Below, piece after piece: positions 28,270-36,290 of a stretch of 64,000 bases of DNA. This DNA comes from NORP233 sp050186825 (GTDB lineage: Bacteria; Planctomycetota; J058), in assembly GCA_050186825.1 (NCBI GenBank), contig JBFWYD010000018.1:81179-145178 (forward strand), read 5' to 3'. The position numbers were made by a program, and so were the translations under genes. How positions within the stretch are numbered: the stretch's first letter is position 1; each line of letters opens with the position of its first letter. Under the pieces are notes generated by a model. It worked only from the letters and a program-made list of their open reading frames with translations, was not told the DNA's origin and did not search any database.

Positions 28270-30144
28270 TCAACGCTTCTTCGCGCGCTCCTCTTCCTTG
28301 TCCAGCGCCTTCTCGGCGCTGTCGAGCTCGCGCTCGTACTTCGTGTAGTCCTTCTCCCGCCGCAGGGCGCGCACCGTCCGCTTCGCGGAGCGGAGGGCCT
28401 TCTTGGCGTTGCTGAACTTCCGCTCCTTGCCCAGCTCCTTGGCGGCGTCGTAGTAGATCTTGAGCAGCTGGAGGGCGACCTCGCGGTCGTCCTCGACGCG
28501 GCGCAGGTCCTTCTCGATGTCCCTGTAGGCGTTCCAGTCCTTCTTCTTGCGGATCCCGTCCCACACCTTCTTGGAGGCCTCGATCACCTCCTTGCGGACC
28601 TTCTCGTCCTTCATGTCGGCCTGGAACACCTTCACCCACAGCTCGAGGCCCTTGGCGAAGTCGCCGGCGCGCATGGCGACCGCGGCCTCGTCGCGCTGGG
28701 CCGTCGCCAGGTCCTTGGTGTAGCCGGCGTCGGGGGCCAGGGTGCCCGCGCGCTCGAGGTCCTCCTTGTAGCCGTTGAAGTCGTTGTTGCCCTTGCGGGC
28801 CAGGCCGCGCAGGTAGTGCGCCAGGGCGAAGCCAGGGATCGCCTCGACGGCCTGGTCCAGGTGCTGGATCGCCTCGGCGTAGTGGTTCTTGGCCAGGGCG
28901 TCGCTGCCCTGGGCGACCAGCTCCCAGGCCGAGGCGGCCGCGCGGGCCTCGGTCGCGATCCGGCGCGGGTCCGCCAGCTTGACCGTGCTCAGGATCCCCT
29001 CGAGCTCGAGCAGGAGCTTCTTGCTGTCCGAGTCCGAGAGCGGCGCCTGGCCCTGGAGCCAGATCAGGTGCTCGCCCGCCTTGCCCGCGAAGCCAATGAA
29101 GCCGCGCAGCTTCGTCTCGCCCTCGCGGAAGTCCTGGAAGCTGAAGCGAATGATCTCGGAGCCGTTCAGGCGGTCGTTCTCGACCTTCTCCTGCGCCATG
29201 CGCTTGCTGCGCGCCTTGCGCTCGGCCAGCTTGGCGCGGACCAGCTCCTCCGGGTCGCGACCCGACGCGACCTCGGCCTCGAGCACGGCCCGGCCGTCCG
29301 AGTTCTCGAGCACCAGCGGGCGGTCGTCATTGAAGGGCGAGACGCGCATCCGCCAGCCCTCGACCGGGAGCGTGAGCGAGAAGCCGCGCGCGTGGTCCGA
29401 GTAGCGCTCCTTGTCGAAGTCCAGGGCCGGCAGGAACGAGAAGGCGTTGAAGGCCGGCTCGAGCTCGTGCTCGAGCGCGCCCGCGTCGTCCTTGCCGATC
29501 GAGATCGTGAGCGCGTACTCCAGGCCGAAGCGCTGGAAGCGCAGCTCGTGGATCGTCCGCTTCTGGTCCTTGTCCGCCCCGTAGACCTCGGCCTGCGCCT
29601 TGTCGAAGCGGTAGACCGGCGCGCCGTGGAGCGTGGCCGGGCCGAGCTTGATCCCGCCGATCCGGCGGAAGAAGGTCGAGAGCTCGTCCGAGAAGTGCTT
29701 CTGGACGTCGTTCTTCTCCAGGCGGTCGAAGGTCCAGAGCTTCTCCGCCGGGCGCACCCGCACCATCATGATCGCGTCGCGGCTGCGGTGCTTGAGCTGC
29801 CCGCGCACCAGCGGCAGGTCCGGCTTGACCACCGACCAGTCGTCCGGCGCCTCGAGCCGGAAGCGCGCGCCCCAGTCCAGGCTCGGGTCCGACTCGCCGA
29901 CCGTCTCGCCCTCGGGCGCCTCCGCCTTGGCCGGGATCAGCGCCTCGATCAGCGCCATGTCGTACTCGACGTCCCCGTACTTGCGCTTGACCAGCACCTT
30001 CTTGCCGCGGACCTCGTACTCCACGTCCTCGAACTTGCGCCCGTCGCGCATCTTCACCGTGCCCTTGACCGGCTTGGCCAGGGCGACGCTCGGGAGGCCG
30101 AGGCCGGCCAGGACGACGAACAGGGCGAGGAGTCGGCGCAGCAT
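28270..30144 (-). CDS. Exported TPR-containing protein, unknown function
   Basis: A 624-aa protein with a signal peptide (MLRRLLALFVVLAGLGLPSVALA/KP). Residues 24-60 form a beta segment (GTVKMRDGRKFEDVEYEV) like those opening the two TPR proteins at 12829 and 16935. Two similar central domains of about 150 residues follow (WGARFRLEAPDDWSVV near 90; RGFSLTLPVEGWRMRV near 255), each reading like a PsbP/DUF1795-type fold, so there may be an internal duplication. The last 250 residues carry TPR units (ALAKNHYAEAIQHLDQAVEA) and a basic coiled coil. GGGAGGA precedes the ATG. Function unknown. Confidence 0.75.
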   Translation of the reverse strand: MLRRLLALFVVLAGLGLPSVALAKPVKGTVKMRDGRKFEDVEYEVRGKKVLVKRKYGDVEYDMALIEALIPAKAEAPEGETVGESDPSLDWGARFRLEAPDDWSVVKPDLPLVRGQLKHRSRDAIMMVRVRPAEKLWTFDRLEKNDVQKHFSDELSTFFRRIGGIKLGPATLHGAPVYRFDKAQAEVYGADKDQKRTIHELRFQRFGLEYALTISIGKDDAGALEHELEPAFNAFSFLPALDFDKERYSDHARGFSLTLPVEGWRMRVSPFNDDRPLVLENSDGRAVLEAEVASGRDPEELVRAKLAERKARSKRMAQEKVENDRLNGSEIIRFSFQDFREGETKLRGFIGFAGKAGEHLIWLQGQAPLSDSDSKKLLLELEGILSTVKLADPRRIATEARAAASAWELVAQGSDALAKNHYAEAIQHLDQAVEAIPGFALAHYLRGLARKGNNDFNGYKEDLERAGTLAPDAGYTKDLATAQRDEAAVAMRAGDFAKGLELWVKVFQADMKDEKVRKEVIEASKKVWDGIRKKKDWNAYRDIEKDLRRVEDDREVALQLLKIYYDAAKELGKERKFSNAKKALRSAKRTVRALRREKDYTKYERELDSAEKALDKEEERAKKR

Positions 30145-30182
30145 GGGGAGTCCTCCCGCGAGCAGGGGATAGCTGTAGGGCG

Positions 30183-30211
30183 AGGATAGGAGAGGCGCGC
30201 TACCGGGGCAA
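30183..30211 (-). promoter_or_regulatory. Candidate promoter for the exported TPR gene
   Basis: On the minus strand TTGCCC (30211-30206), a 17-bp spacer and TATCCT (30188-30183), about 38 nt before the ATG at 30144. It overlaps the 3' end of the upstream gene. Confidence 0.4.
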
Positions 30212-31390
30212 CCGGGCCGGGTCCCGCGCGGGCGCGGCGTGCGTCGCCGAGCCCGACGGCGCAGCGCCTAGCGGCGCCGCGCCGGCGCGCGAGCCCGAGC
30301 TCGGCGGAGCGACCCCACCCCGCGCCGGTCGGCGGCCCGGCCAGGGCGCGCGGCGCACCGGCGGCGGGCGGCGCTGTGGCGAGGGCCTGAAGGTCGGCAG
30401 CGGGCGCGTCGGGTCGAGCTCGCGCGCGCGCCGGTCCCAGCGCTCCCACAACCCGTCCAGGTGCCGGCGCAGCGTGACCACCCGCTCGCCCTCGGTCTCC
30501 GCCTCGATCCACACCGCGCCCAGCTCCGAGCGCAGCTGGAAGCCGAAGCGCGCCTTCTCGCCCCGGAGCTCGTAGCTCCCCGGAATCCGATCCGCCTCGA
30601 GGTGCTGCCCGAGCAGCAGCTTCACCGAGCGGTCCGCCAGCGCCTGCTGGCGCGCCGCCGCGAAGCCCGGGTGCCGCGCCGCGAGCGCGGTCGGGATCGC
30701 CCACAGGCCCAGGCTCAGGAGCAGCAGCGCGGCGACCGAGAGGGTGACCGCGGCCAGGAGACGCCGGAGCCAGGGGGAGAGCTTGTCCGCGAAGGTCAGG
30801 GGAGGGACCCAGGGATCGGGCTCTGGCTCGGGGGTGGGAGCGGGGGAGACCGAGTCCGAGTCCGAGTCCGAGACCGAGTCCGAGACCGAGTCCGAGTCCG
30901 AGACCGAGACCGAGACCGAGACCGAGTCCGAGTCCGAGACCGAGTCCGAGACCGAGTCCGAGACCGAGTCCGACTCCGAGTCCGACTCCGACCTCGCTGC
31001 GGAGGCACCCCCGCGCTCACACGAGGCGATCTCCGCGGTCTCTGCGATCTCTGCGCTGAAATCCAACGCCCCCGCCGGCCCTCGCGACGCCGGACTCGCG
31101 ATCCGCTCCGCCTGCGAGTCGGACCGCGCAGCGGAAGCGGGCACGGGCTGCTGCTCTGCGAGGGCGATAGGAGCCGCGAGAGCGTTGGTACTAAGCGCAG
31201 AGATCGCAGAGATCGCGGAGATGTCCTGGTGTGCGCGGGAGCGCGGCTCCGCAGCGGGGGCGGAGTCGGCGAGGGCGTCGGCGGCCGAGTCCGGCGGCGG
31301 GGTCGAGACGCTCGCCCGCGCGTCCACGATCACGACTGCGCGGCGCGGGTGTGGCTCGCGCGGCTCGGGGTCGCCCGACTCCTCGGTCAC
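30200..31390 (-). CDS. Membrane protein with Ser-Asp/Val repeat region
   Basis: A 396-aa protein of unknown function. Residues 1-130 are low complexity and include ISAISAISAL; residues about 134-180 are Ser-Asp/Glu/Val dipeptide repeats. A membrane helix (LLAAVTLSVAALLLLSLGLW, about 210-230) and a compact domain (SYELRGEKARFGFQLRSELG, about 275-310) follow, then a Pro/Arg/Ala-rich end. The minus strand is judged coding because of the helix and domain, and because its GTG overlaps the upstream stop (GTGA). The plus strand is also open across the repeats, but reads only as charged repeats. A large inverted repeat lies within the gene. Confidence 0.6.
   Translation of the reverse strand: MTEESGDPEPREPHPRRAVVIVDARASVSTPPPDSAADALADSAPAAEPRSRAHQDISAISAISALSTNALAAPIALAEQQPVPASAARSDSQAERIASPASRGPAGALDFSAEIAETAEIASCERGGASAARSESDSESDSVSDSVSDSVSDSDSVSVSVSVSDSDSVSDSVSDSDSDSVSPAPTPEPEPDPWVPPLTFADKLSPWLRRLLAAVTLSVAALLLLSLGLWAIPTALAARHPGFAAARQQALADRSVKLLLGQHLEADRIPGSYELRGEKARFGFQLRSELGAVWIEAETEGERVVTLRRHLDGLWERWDRRARELDPTRPLPTFRPSPQRRPPPVRRAPWPGRRPARGGVAPPSSGSRAGAAPLGAAPSGSATHAAPARDPARLPR
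30850..30990. repeat. GAGTCC/GAGACC hexanucleotide repeat array
   Basis: About 23 units of 6 bp (GAGTCC with GAGACC and GACTCC variants), encoding the Ser-Asp/Val repeats on the minus strand. Confidence 0.9.
30995..31256. repeat. Inverted repeat with two 75-bp arms inside an ORF
   Basis: Left arm 30995-31069, right arm 31182-31256, spacer 112 bp. The arms share CGCTGCGGAG at the outer edge, then the segment with ATCTCCGCG and TCTGCGATCTCTGCGCT, and CCAACGC at the inner edge, with scattered mismatches. It keeps the reading frame of the gene that contains it. Could be a MITE-like insertion or a local inverted duplication. Confidence 0.8.
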
Positions 31391-31875
31391 GACCCCTCGA
31401 ACTCCTTGAGGATGTCCTCCGCGCTCAGGCGGCGGAGCTCGGCCTCGGTCTGCGGGTCGACGCCCCCCTCGCTCGCGCCGAGGGCCACGTCCATGCGCGC
31501 CTCGCTGAGCGCGTTCTCGCGCTCGAGGCGCTCCAGGATGTCGTCGTCCTTGCCCACCGAGAGCACCGTGTCGGCGATCGCACCCATGGCGTCGCTCAGC
31601 TCCTTGCCCTTGAGCGCCTGCTTCAGCTCCGCGGACTGGCGCTTGCCCTGCTCGAGGGCCTGCTTCGCGCGCGCGACCTTCGCCTCCGCCTGCTTCGCCT
31701 CGTCCTTGAGCTGCTCGTAGACCACGGCCAGCTCCTGCGCGGCCTCACGCTTGCCTGCCCGCAGCGCGTCCTTGATCCGCTGCTCCAGCGGCGGGAGCTT
31801 GGCCTGGACCTTTTCGAGCTGCCGCTCCGCGAACTTCACCTCGCCCAGGAGCGCCGCCTGCCGTTCCTTGTCCAC
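31387..31875 (-). CDS. Coiled-coil protein resembling PspA/IM30
   Basis: A 162-aa almost wholly helical protein: a long coiled coil (residues about 1-90, rich in Glu/Lys/Gln/Ala, as in AERQLEKVQAKLPPLEQR), then SDAMGAIADTVLSVGKDDDILERLE and an acidic C-terminus (AEDILKEFEG). Size and composition resemble PspA or ESCRT-III-like proteins, but it is shorter than PspA (about 220 aa). GTG at 31875 chosen since GGAGGG lies 6 nt upstream; longer in-frame extensions lack an SD. Coupled to the following membrane protein by a GTGA overlap. Confidence 0.6.
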   Translation of the reverse strand: MDKERQAALLGEVKFAERQLEKVQAKLPPLEQRIKDALRAGKREAAQELAVVYEQLKDEAKQAEAKVARAKQALEQGKRQSAELKQALKGKELSDAMGAIADTVLSVGKDDDILERLERENALSEARMDVALGASEGGVDPQTEAELRRLSAEDILKEFEGS

Positions 31876-32117
31876 GAGACCCTCCTCAGCCGCTGAGCGC
31901 GCATTGTGGCACGGGCGGCCGGCGCACGCGCCGTGCGCGCTCCGCACGGCGGCGCGGCGCGCGGCGTCCGTTTTCGGATCCCGGGTGACGAGGCGTGGGG
32001 GGCGCGCTCCCAACGCCACGCCGCGCCGCACGCGCGCATGGCCTGCGCCTTGCCCCCTCTCTCGCGGTCGCGCGCGCGCCCAGGTGCGCTCTCCGCACGC
32101 GCGGCCAGGAGAGAGAC

Positions 32118-33179
32118 ATGCCCCGCCTGCCTCGCGCTGCCTGCGTCCTCGCGTGTTCGGGAGCGCTCTCCCTCGCCGCCGCCCTCTCGGCGGCCGGCTG
32201 CGGGAGCGGATCGAGCGGCGGCGGGCTCGTCGCCAGCGTCGCGGCGCCCGTCGCCAGCAGCGCGCCGACGCCGCTCAGCTCCTCGAGCGCCGCCGCCCCG
32301 AGCTCGACCGCGACGCCCGGGCTGGTCGCCGCACCCCCTGCGCCGCCGCCGCCGCTGGGGCAGCTCCTGCTCGACCCGAGCTACGTGCCCTCCGCGCCGA
32401 GCGCGGCGACCTGGTACGAGCGCGTGGACGACCCCGCCACGCCCGACAACGAGGCCGCGCGCGAGCTGGCCCGCGAGCTGGCCGGCAACGGCGTCAGCGA
32501 GGCCCAGGTCTACGAGCACCTGACCCAGGGCGGGCCGCTCGCGGTCTTCGTGAGCGGCGCCGGCCACGAGCGCGACACGCCCCAGAAGCGCAGCGGCTGG
32601 ATGGCCCCCTACGCGCGCTACGTCCAGGCCACGCTGGGGATCCCCGGGGTCCAGGTGGACTACGAGGACTGGGCCGCCGGCAACGACGCCAAGGCGCTCG
32701 CCACCTACCCGATCTCCTTCCGCACCGGCGTGGTGCGCACCCTGAAGCTCGTGGAGAAGGCCCGCAGCGCCGGGGCGCACGAGGTCTTCCTCTACGGGCA
32801 CAGCAAGGGCGGCGACGTGGTCCAGGAGGTGTGCTGGCTGACCGCCAACGACCCCTTCGTGCTCGGCGGGGTGGCGCTGGGCGTGCCGCTCTGGTCGGCC
32901 GCGCGCCAGGACCAGGACGGGCGCTACGGCTACGGGGGGCTGTTCCGCCTCGGGCTGCACCGCAGCCGCGACTACCGGGGCAAGCTCGTGCTCTTCGTGC
33001 GCTACTCCGACCGCGTGTCCCGCGGCGAGCTGCTCCCGGCCAGCAGCTTCCCGGGGCCGGGGCACGACTACGAGGACGTGCTCGCCACGCCGGGCTTCCC
33101 GGAGCTGCTCGACCGCGCGCGCTTCGTCGAGCCGCCCGGCTTCGCGGACCGCGCGGCCGGGCGGCTCTACGACTACTGA
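32118..33179 (+). CDS. Predicted lipoprotein with alpha/beta-hydrolase GHSKG motif
   Basis: A 353-aa secreted lipoprotein. The signal ends LSAAGC (Cys near residue 26), followed by a Ser/Ala/Pro-rich linker to about 85. The hydrolase-like domain has an opening LAVFVSGAGHERD strand, a nucleophile elbow LYGHSKGGDVV (Ser in G-x-S-x-G) and a late GHDYED that could give the acid/His. It probably is an esterase or lipase anchored in the envelope. GAGAGAG precedes the ATG. Its 3' end overlaps the convergent kinase gene by 7 bp. Confidence 0.75.
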   Translation: MPRLPRAACVLACSGALSLAAALSAAGCGSGSSGGGLVASVAAPVASSAPTPLSSSSAAAPSSTATPGLVAAPPAPPPPLGQLLLDPSYVPSAPSAATWYERVDDPATPDNEAARELARELAGNGVSEAQVYEHLTQGGPLAVFVSGAGHERDTPQKRSGWMAPYARYVQATLGIPGVQVDYEDWAAGNDAKALATYPISFRTGVVRTLKLVEKARSAGAHEVFLYGHSKGGDVVQEVCWLTANDPFVLGGVALGVPLWSAARQDQDGRYGYGGLFRLGLHRSRDYRGKLVLFVRYSDRVSRGELLPASSFPGPGHDYEDVLATPGFPELLDRARFVEPPGFADRAAGRLYDY

Positions 33180-36100
33180 GCCCGCTTGAGCGCGTCCTCG
33201 AGCCACTCCCGGCACTGGGAGTCGGCGCCGAAGCGCTCCTTGGCCCGGTCGAGGGCGGCGGTGTCCGAGCCGGCCGCGCCGATCGCGCGCTGGCAGGCGT
33301 CGCGCAGGACCAGGCGGGCCCAGGGGCCGATCGGGGCCGGGGCCTCGAGGTGCTTGGTGAGGAGCGTCCCGACCTTGGCGTCGTTCTTGCGCTCCTGCGA
33401 GAGCTCCTGGGCCTCGGCGATCTCGAGCCCGGCCCGGACCACCTCGCCGTCGGCGTAGCTCTCCGCGGCGACCTGCTTGATCGCCTCCTTGAGCTTCTTG
33501 GCGGTCATGTCGCGCTCGTTGAGGACCGCCTGGATCTTGCCGCGCGAGTCGCACACGACCATGACCATGTCGCGGACGCGCAGCCGCTCCTCGTTCGCGT
33601 AGAGGGCGAAGCCCTCGAGGTGCAGGCCGCACTTCGTGCCCTTGAACATCGGGCAGTCTGCGTCGGGGTTGGGCGCCGGGCGCTCACCGCCACCCTGTCC
33701 GCCGCGCTCGTCGTAGCCGCCGTCCTGGCCACCGTTCGGCCCGTCGTTGGGACCCCCGTTCGGGCCCCGGTTGGGACCACCGTTCGGCCCGCCGTTGGGA
33801 CCACCGCTCGGCCCGTTGGGGCCACGGCGTCCGCCGTTGGGACCGCGCTGAGGGCCCCCGTTCGGACCGTTCGGGCCGCGCTGGGGCCCACCGTTCGGGC
33901 CGCGCCGCAGACCCTCCGAGGTGCCTCCGCCGTTGCGCGGGCCGCTGGGGCGGGACTGGCGCCCGCGCGGCTCGTCGCCTTCGTGCACGGGGCCGCAGGG
34001 ACACATGACCACCTCCTCGTTGAGGAGCTCGATCAGGTACTTGAGCTTGGTCGGGACCCGGGTGGCGTGCGGACCGGCGGAGAGGAGCACCAGCGGCGCG
34101 CCGCGCTCGCGGGCCTCCTCCTCGGCGGAGCGCCAGGTCCGGGGGAAGAGCGGCTTCTTGCGCTGGGCGAGGAGCGCGTGGGCGCGCCAGCGCAGCCACT
34201 CCGGCGGCTCCTGCGCGGCCGGGTGCTCCGACTTCGGCGGCAGCTCCTCCGTCGCGGTGCGCGTCCGGTTCGGGTCGTCGCTCACCGCCTGGGGGTCCTG
34301 CCCCTCGCCGGGGCGACCCTCGCTCGGGCGCCCCTCACCGGGCCGCCCCTCGCCCGGTCGCGGGCGCGGCTCCTCGCCCGGACGCGGCGGCGGGGGCGGC
34401 GGCAGGCGGCCGTCGGGAGGGCCGAAGCCCGGGTCGCCGGGTCGCAGGGGCTGGCCGTCGGGGCCGGTGCGGTCGCCGGGGCCGCGCGGGCGGTCGTTGG
34501 GGCCGGGGCGGTCGTTGGGGCCGGGGCGGTCGTTGGGGCCGGGGCGGTCGTTGGAGCCCCGGTTCGTCTTGGTGTCGTCGCCCGCGACGGGCGGCGGGGG
34601 CGGCTCGAGGGTCGTCTTCTTGCGCTCGTCCTCAGCCTCGGTCCTGACCTCGGTCGTCTTGGCCTCGGTCTTCTCGTCCTCACCGCCCGAGCCGTGGTCG
34701 TGGTCCTCGGCACCCTCGTGCGGCGCCTTGGCCGCCGCCAGCGCCGCGGCGTCGGCCTTGGCCTGGGCCACCGCGCGCCAGGCCACGCCGACCACACCGA
34801 TCAGGAGCACGCCCGCCACGGCCACGACTCGCGCCACCACCGGGTTGGCGCGCACCCACCGCTTGGCCTGGTCCAGGGGGCCCGGGCGCGCGGCGGTGAT
34901 GTCCAGGTCCTTGAGCCAGCGGTTCAGGTCGCGCGCCAGGTCGGCCGCGCTGCGGTAGCGCTCGTCCGGCTGCTTGGCCAGGCACTTGAGGACGATCGTC
35001 TCGAGGTCGCGGTCCACCTCGGGCGCGGCGAGGCTCGGGCGCCGCGGGGGCTCGGTCACGATCCGCAGCAGCATGGCCGTGACGCTCTCCTCAGCGAAGG
35101 GCGGCTTGCCCGTGAGCATGTGATAGAGCGTCGCGCCCAGGCCGTAGACGTCGGTGCGCTCGTCCACCTCGTGCCGCTTGCAGTCGGCCTGCTCGGGCGC
35201 CATGTAGGCCGGCGTGCCCAGCAGCGCGCCGCTGTTGGTCAGCGAGGGGTTGCCGTCGTCGCGCAGCTTGGCCAGGCCGAAGTCGGTCAGGCGCGGGGTG
35301 CCGTCCTCCTCGAGCAGCACGTTCTGCGGCTTGATGTCGCGATGCAGGATGTGCTGGTCGTGCGCGTAGGCCAGCGCGTCCGCCAGGTCGCGCACGATCT
35401 CGGCCGCGTCGGTGGGGTCGAGGGTGCCCTCGCGCGCCAGGCGCTGGGCCAGGTCCTCGCCCTCGATGAACTCCATGGCCATGTACCAGCGCCCGTCTGG
35501 CGTTTGGCCGTGCTCGAGCATGCCGACCAGGTTCGGGTGCCGCAGGCGCTCGGCCGCCTTGGCCTCGATTTGGAAGCGCTGCACGTCGGCGTCGTTGGCG
35601 CCCTCGCCCTTGAGCAGGACCTTGAGCGCCACCTGCTCGCCGTCGGGGGACGTGGCCTTGTAGACGATCCCCATGCCCCCGCGGCCGAGCTCCGAGATCA
35701 CCTGGAAGGAGCCGATCGACTCGCCGGGGGCCACGACCTGCACGCGGCCGCTGCCGCGGGGGCTGGGGGGGGAGCTCGATGAGGCGCCGCGGGTCGAGGC
35801 GGGCTCGGGCCCCGGGGCGCTTGGACCCAGCTTCGGGAACATGCCGTAGGCCGGCGCGGGGCCGGCCAAGGTCACCTGACCGTCGGCCGAGATCTGCGGG
35901 TTGGCGACCGCGGCCGAGCGGCTGTCGCCCTCGTCCACGGTCAGCGCGTAGGGGGTGCTCTGCTCGGCCGGGGTCATGGCCGGGGCCAGCCCCTCGCCCG
36001 TGCTCGAGCTCGAGAGGGCCTGCTGGTAGATCGCGCTCATCTTGCGGTTGGTGTCGGGGTCGAGCTGCTGGGCCACCAGCGCCAGCAAGCTCGGCATGGC

Positions 36101-36223
36101 CCCGCCGCTGCTCGAGAGCGCGCGCTGGGCCTGCTGGGCCGCGGCGACCTGGCCGGGGTGGATCAACCCGCGGCTGACGGCCAGGTCGAGGACCTGCTGC
36201 TCCACGCCCGCTCGACCGATCAT
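33173..36223 (-). CDS. Membrane Ser/Thr kinase with repeat-rich, thioredoxin-like C-terminal part
   Basis: A 1016-aa protein. The first 165 residues are a helical and Ser/Pro-rich region. The kinase domain spans about 172-440: GRGGMGIVYKA, Lys201 (VALKV), HRDIKPQN (Asp296), DFG (Asp314), and APEQ. A membrane helix sits near 460-485. A long Pro/Gly/Arg/Asn/Asp linker includes four RPGPND-type units. Then a segment reads WRSAEEEARERGAPLVLLSA and VVMCPCGPVH, like a thioredoxin-like fold with CxC, split by a Gly/Pro/Asn insert (RGPNGGPQ units) from DCPMFKGTKCGLHLEG and VVCDSRGKIQAVL. GGGAGGG precedes the ATG. The thioredoxin-like reading is inference. Confidence 0.88.
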   Translation of the reverse strand: MIGRAGVEQQVLDLAVSRGLIHPGQVAAAQQAQRALSSSGGAMPSLLALVAQQLDPDTNRKMSAIYQQALSSSSTGEGLAPAMTPAEQSTPYALTVDEGDSRSAAVANPQISADGQVTLAGPAPAYGMFPKLGPSAPGPEPASTRGASSSSPPSPRGSGRVQVVAPGESIGSFQVISELGRGGMGIVYKATSPDGEQVALKVLLKGEGANDADVQRFQIEAKAAERLRHPNLVGMLEHGQTPDGRWYMAMEFIEGEDLAQRLAREGTLDPTDAAEIVRDLADALAYAHDQHILHRDIKPQNVLLEEDGTPRLTDFGLAKLRDDGNPSLTNSGALLGTPAYMAPEQADCKRHEVDERTDVYGLGATLYHMLTGKPPFAEESVTAMLLRIVTEPPRRPSLAAPEVDRDLETIVLKCLAKQPDERYRSAADLARDLNRWLKDLDITAARPGPLDQAKRWVRANPVVARVVAVAGVLLIGVVGVAWRAVAQAKADAAALAAAKAPHEGAEDHDHGSGGEDEKTEAKTTEVRTEAEDERKKTTLEPPPPPVAGDDTKTNRGSNDRPGPNDRPGPNDRPGPNDRPRGPGDRTGPDGQPLRPGDPGFGPPDGRLPPPPPPRPGEEPRPRPGEGRPGEGRPSEGRPGEGQDPQAVSDDPNRTRTATEELPPKSEHPAAQEPPEWLRWRAHALLAQRKKPLFPRTWRSAEEEARERGAPLVLLSAGPHATRVPTKLKYLIELLNEEVVMCPCGPVHEGDEPRGRQSRPSGPRNGGGTSEGLRRGPNGGPQRGPNGPNGGPQRGPNGGRRGPNGPSGGPNGGPNGGPNRGPNGGPNDGPNGGQDGGYDERGGQGGGERPAPNPDADCPMFKGTKCGLHLEGFALYANEERLRVRDMVMVVCDSRGKIQAVLNERDMTAKKLKEAIKQVAAESYADGEVVRAGLEIAEAQELSQERKNDAKVGTLLTKHLEAPAPIGPWARLVLRDACQRAIGAAGSDTAALDRAKERFGADSQCREWLEDALKRAQ

Positions 36224-36290
36224 TCGGAGCCCTCCCGCCGAAAGGTCCAGCCTAGCAGCCCGTACTAACCGCGGCAGGGTGGGCCATGTC

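Noticed and set aside
30744..31409. Plus-strand frame with Glu-Ser-Glu-Thr repeats
   Set aside because: The minus strand encodes a membrane helix and compact domain and is coupled to the upstream gene; the plus frame is only repeat translation.
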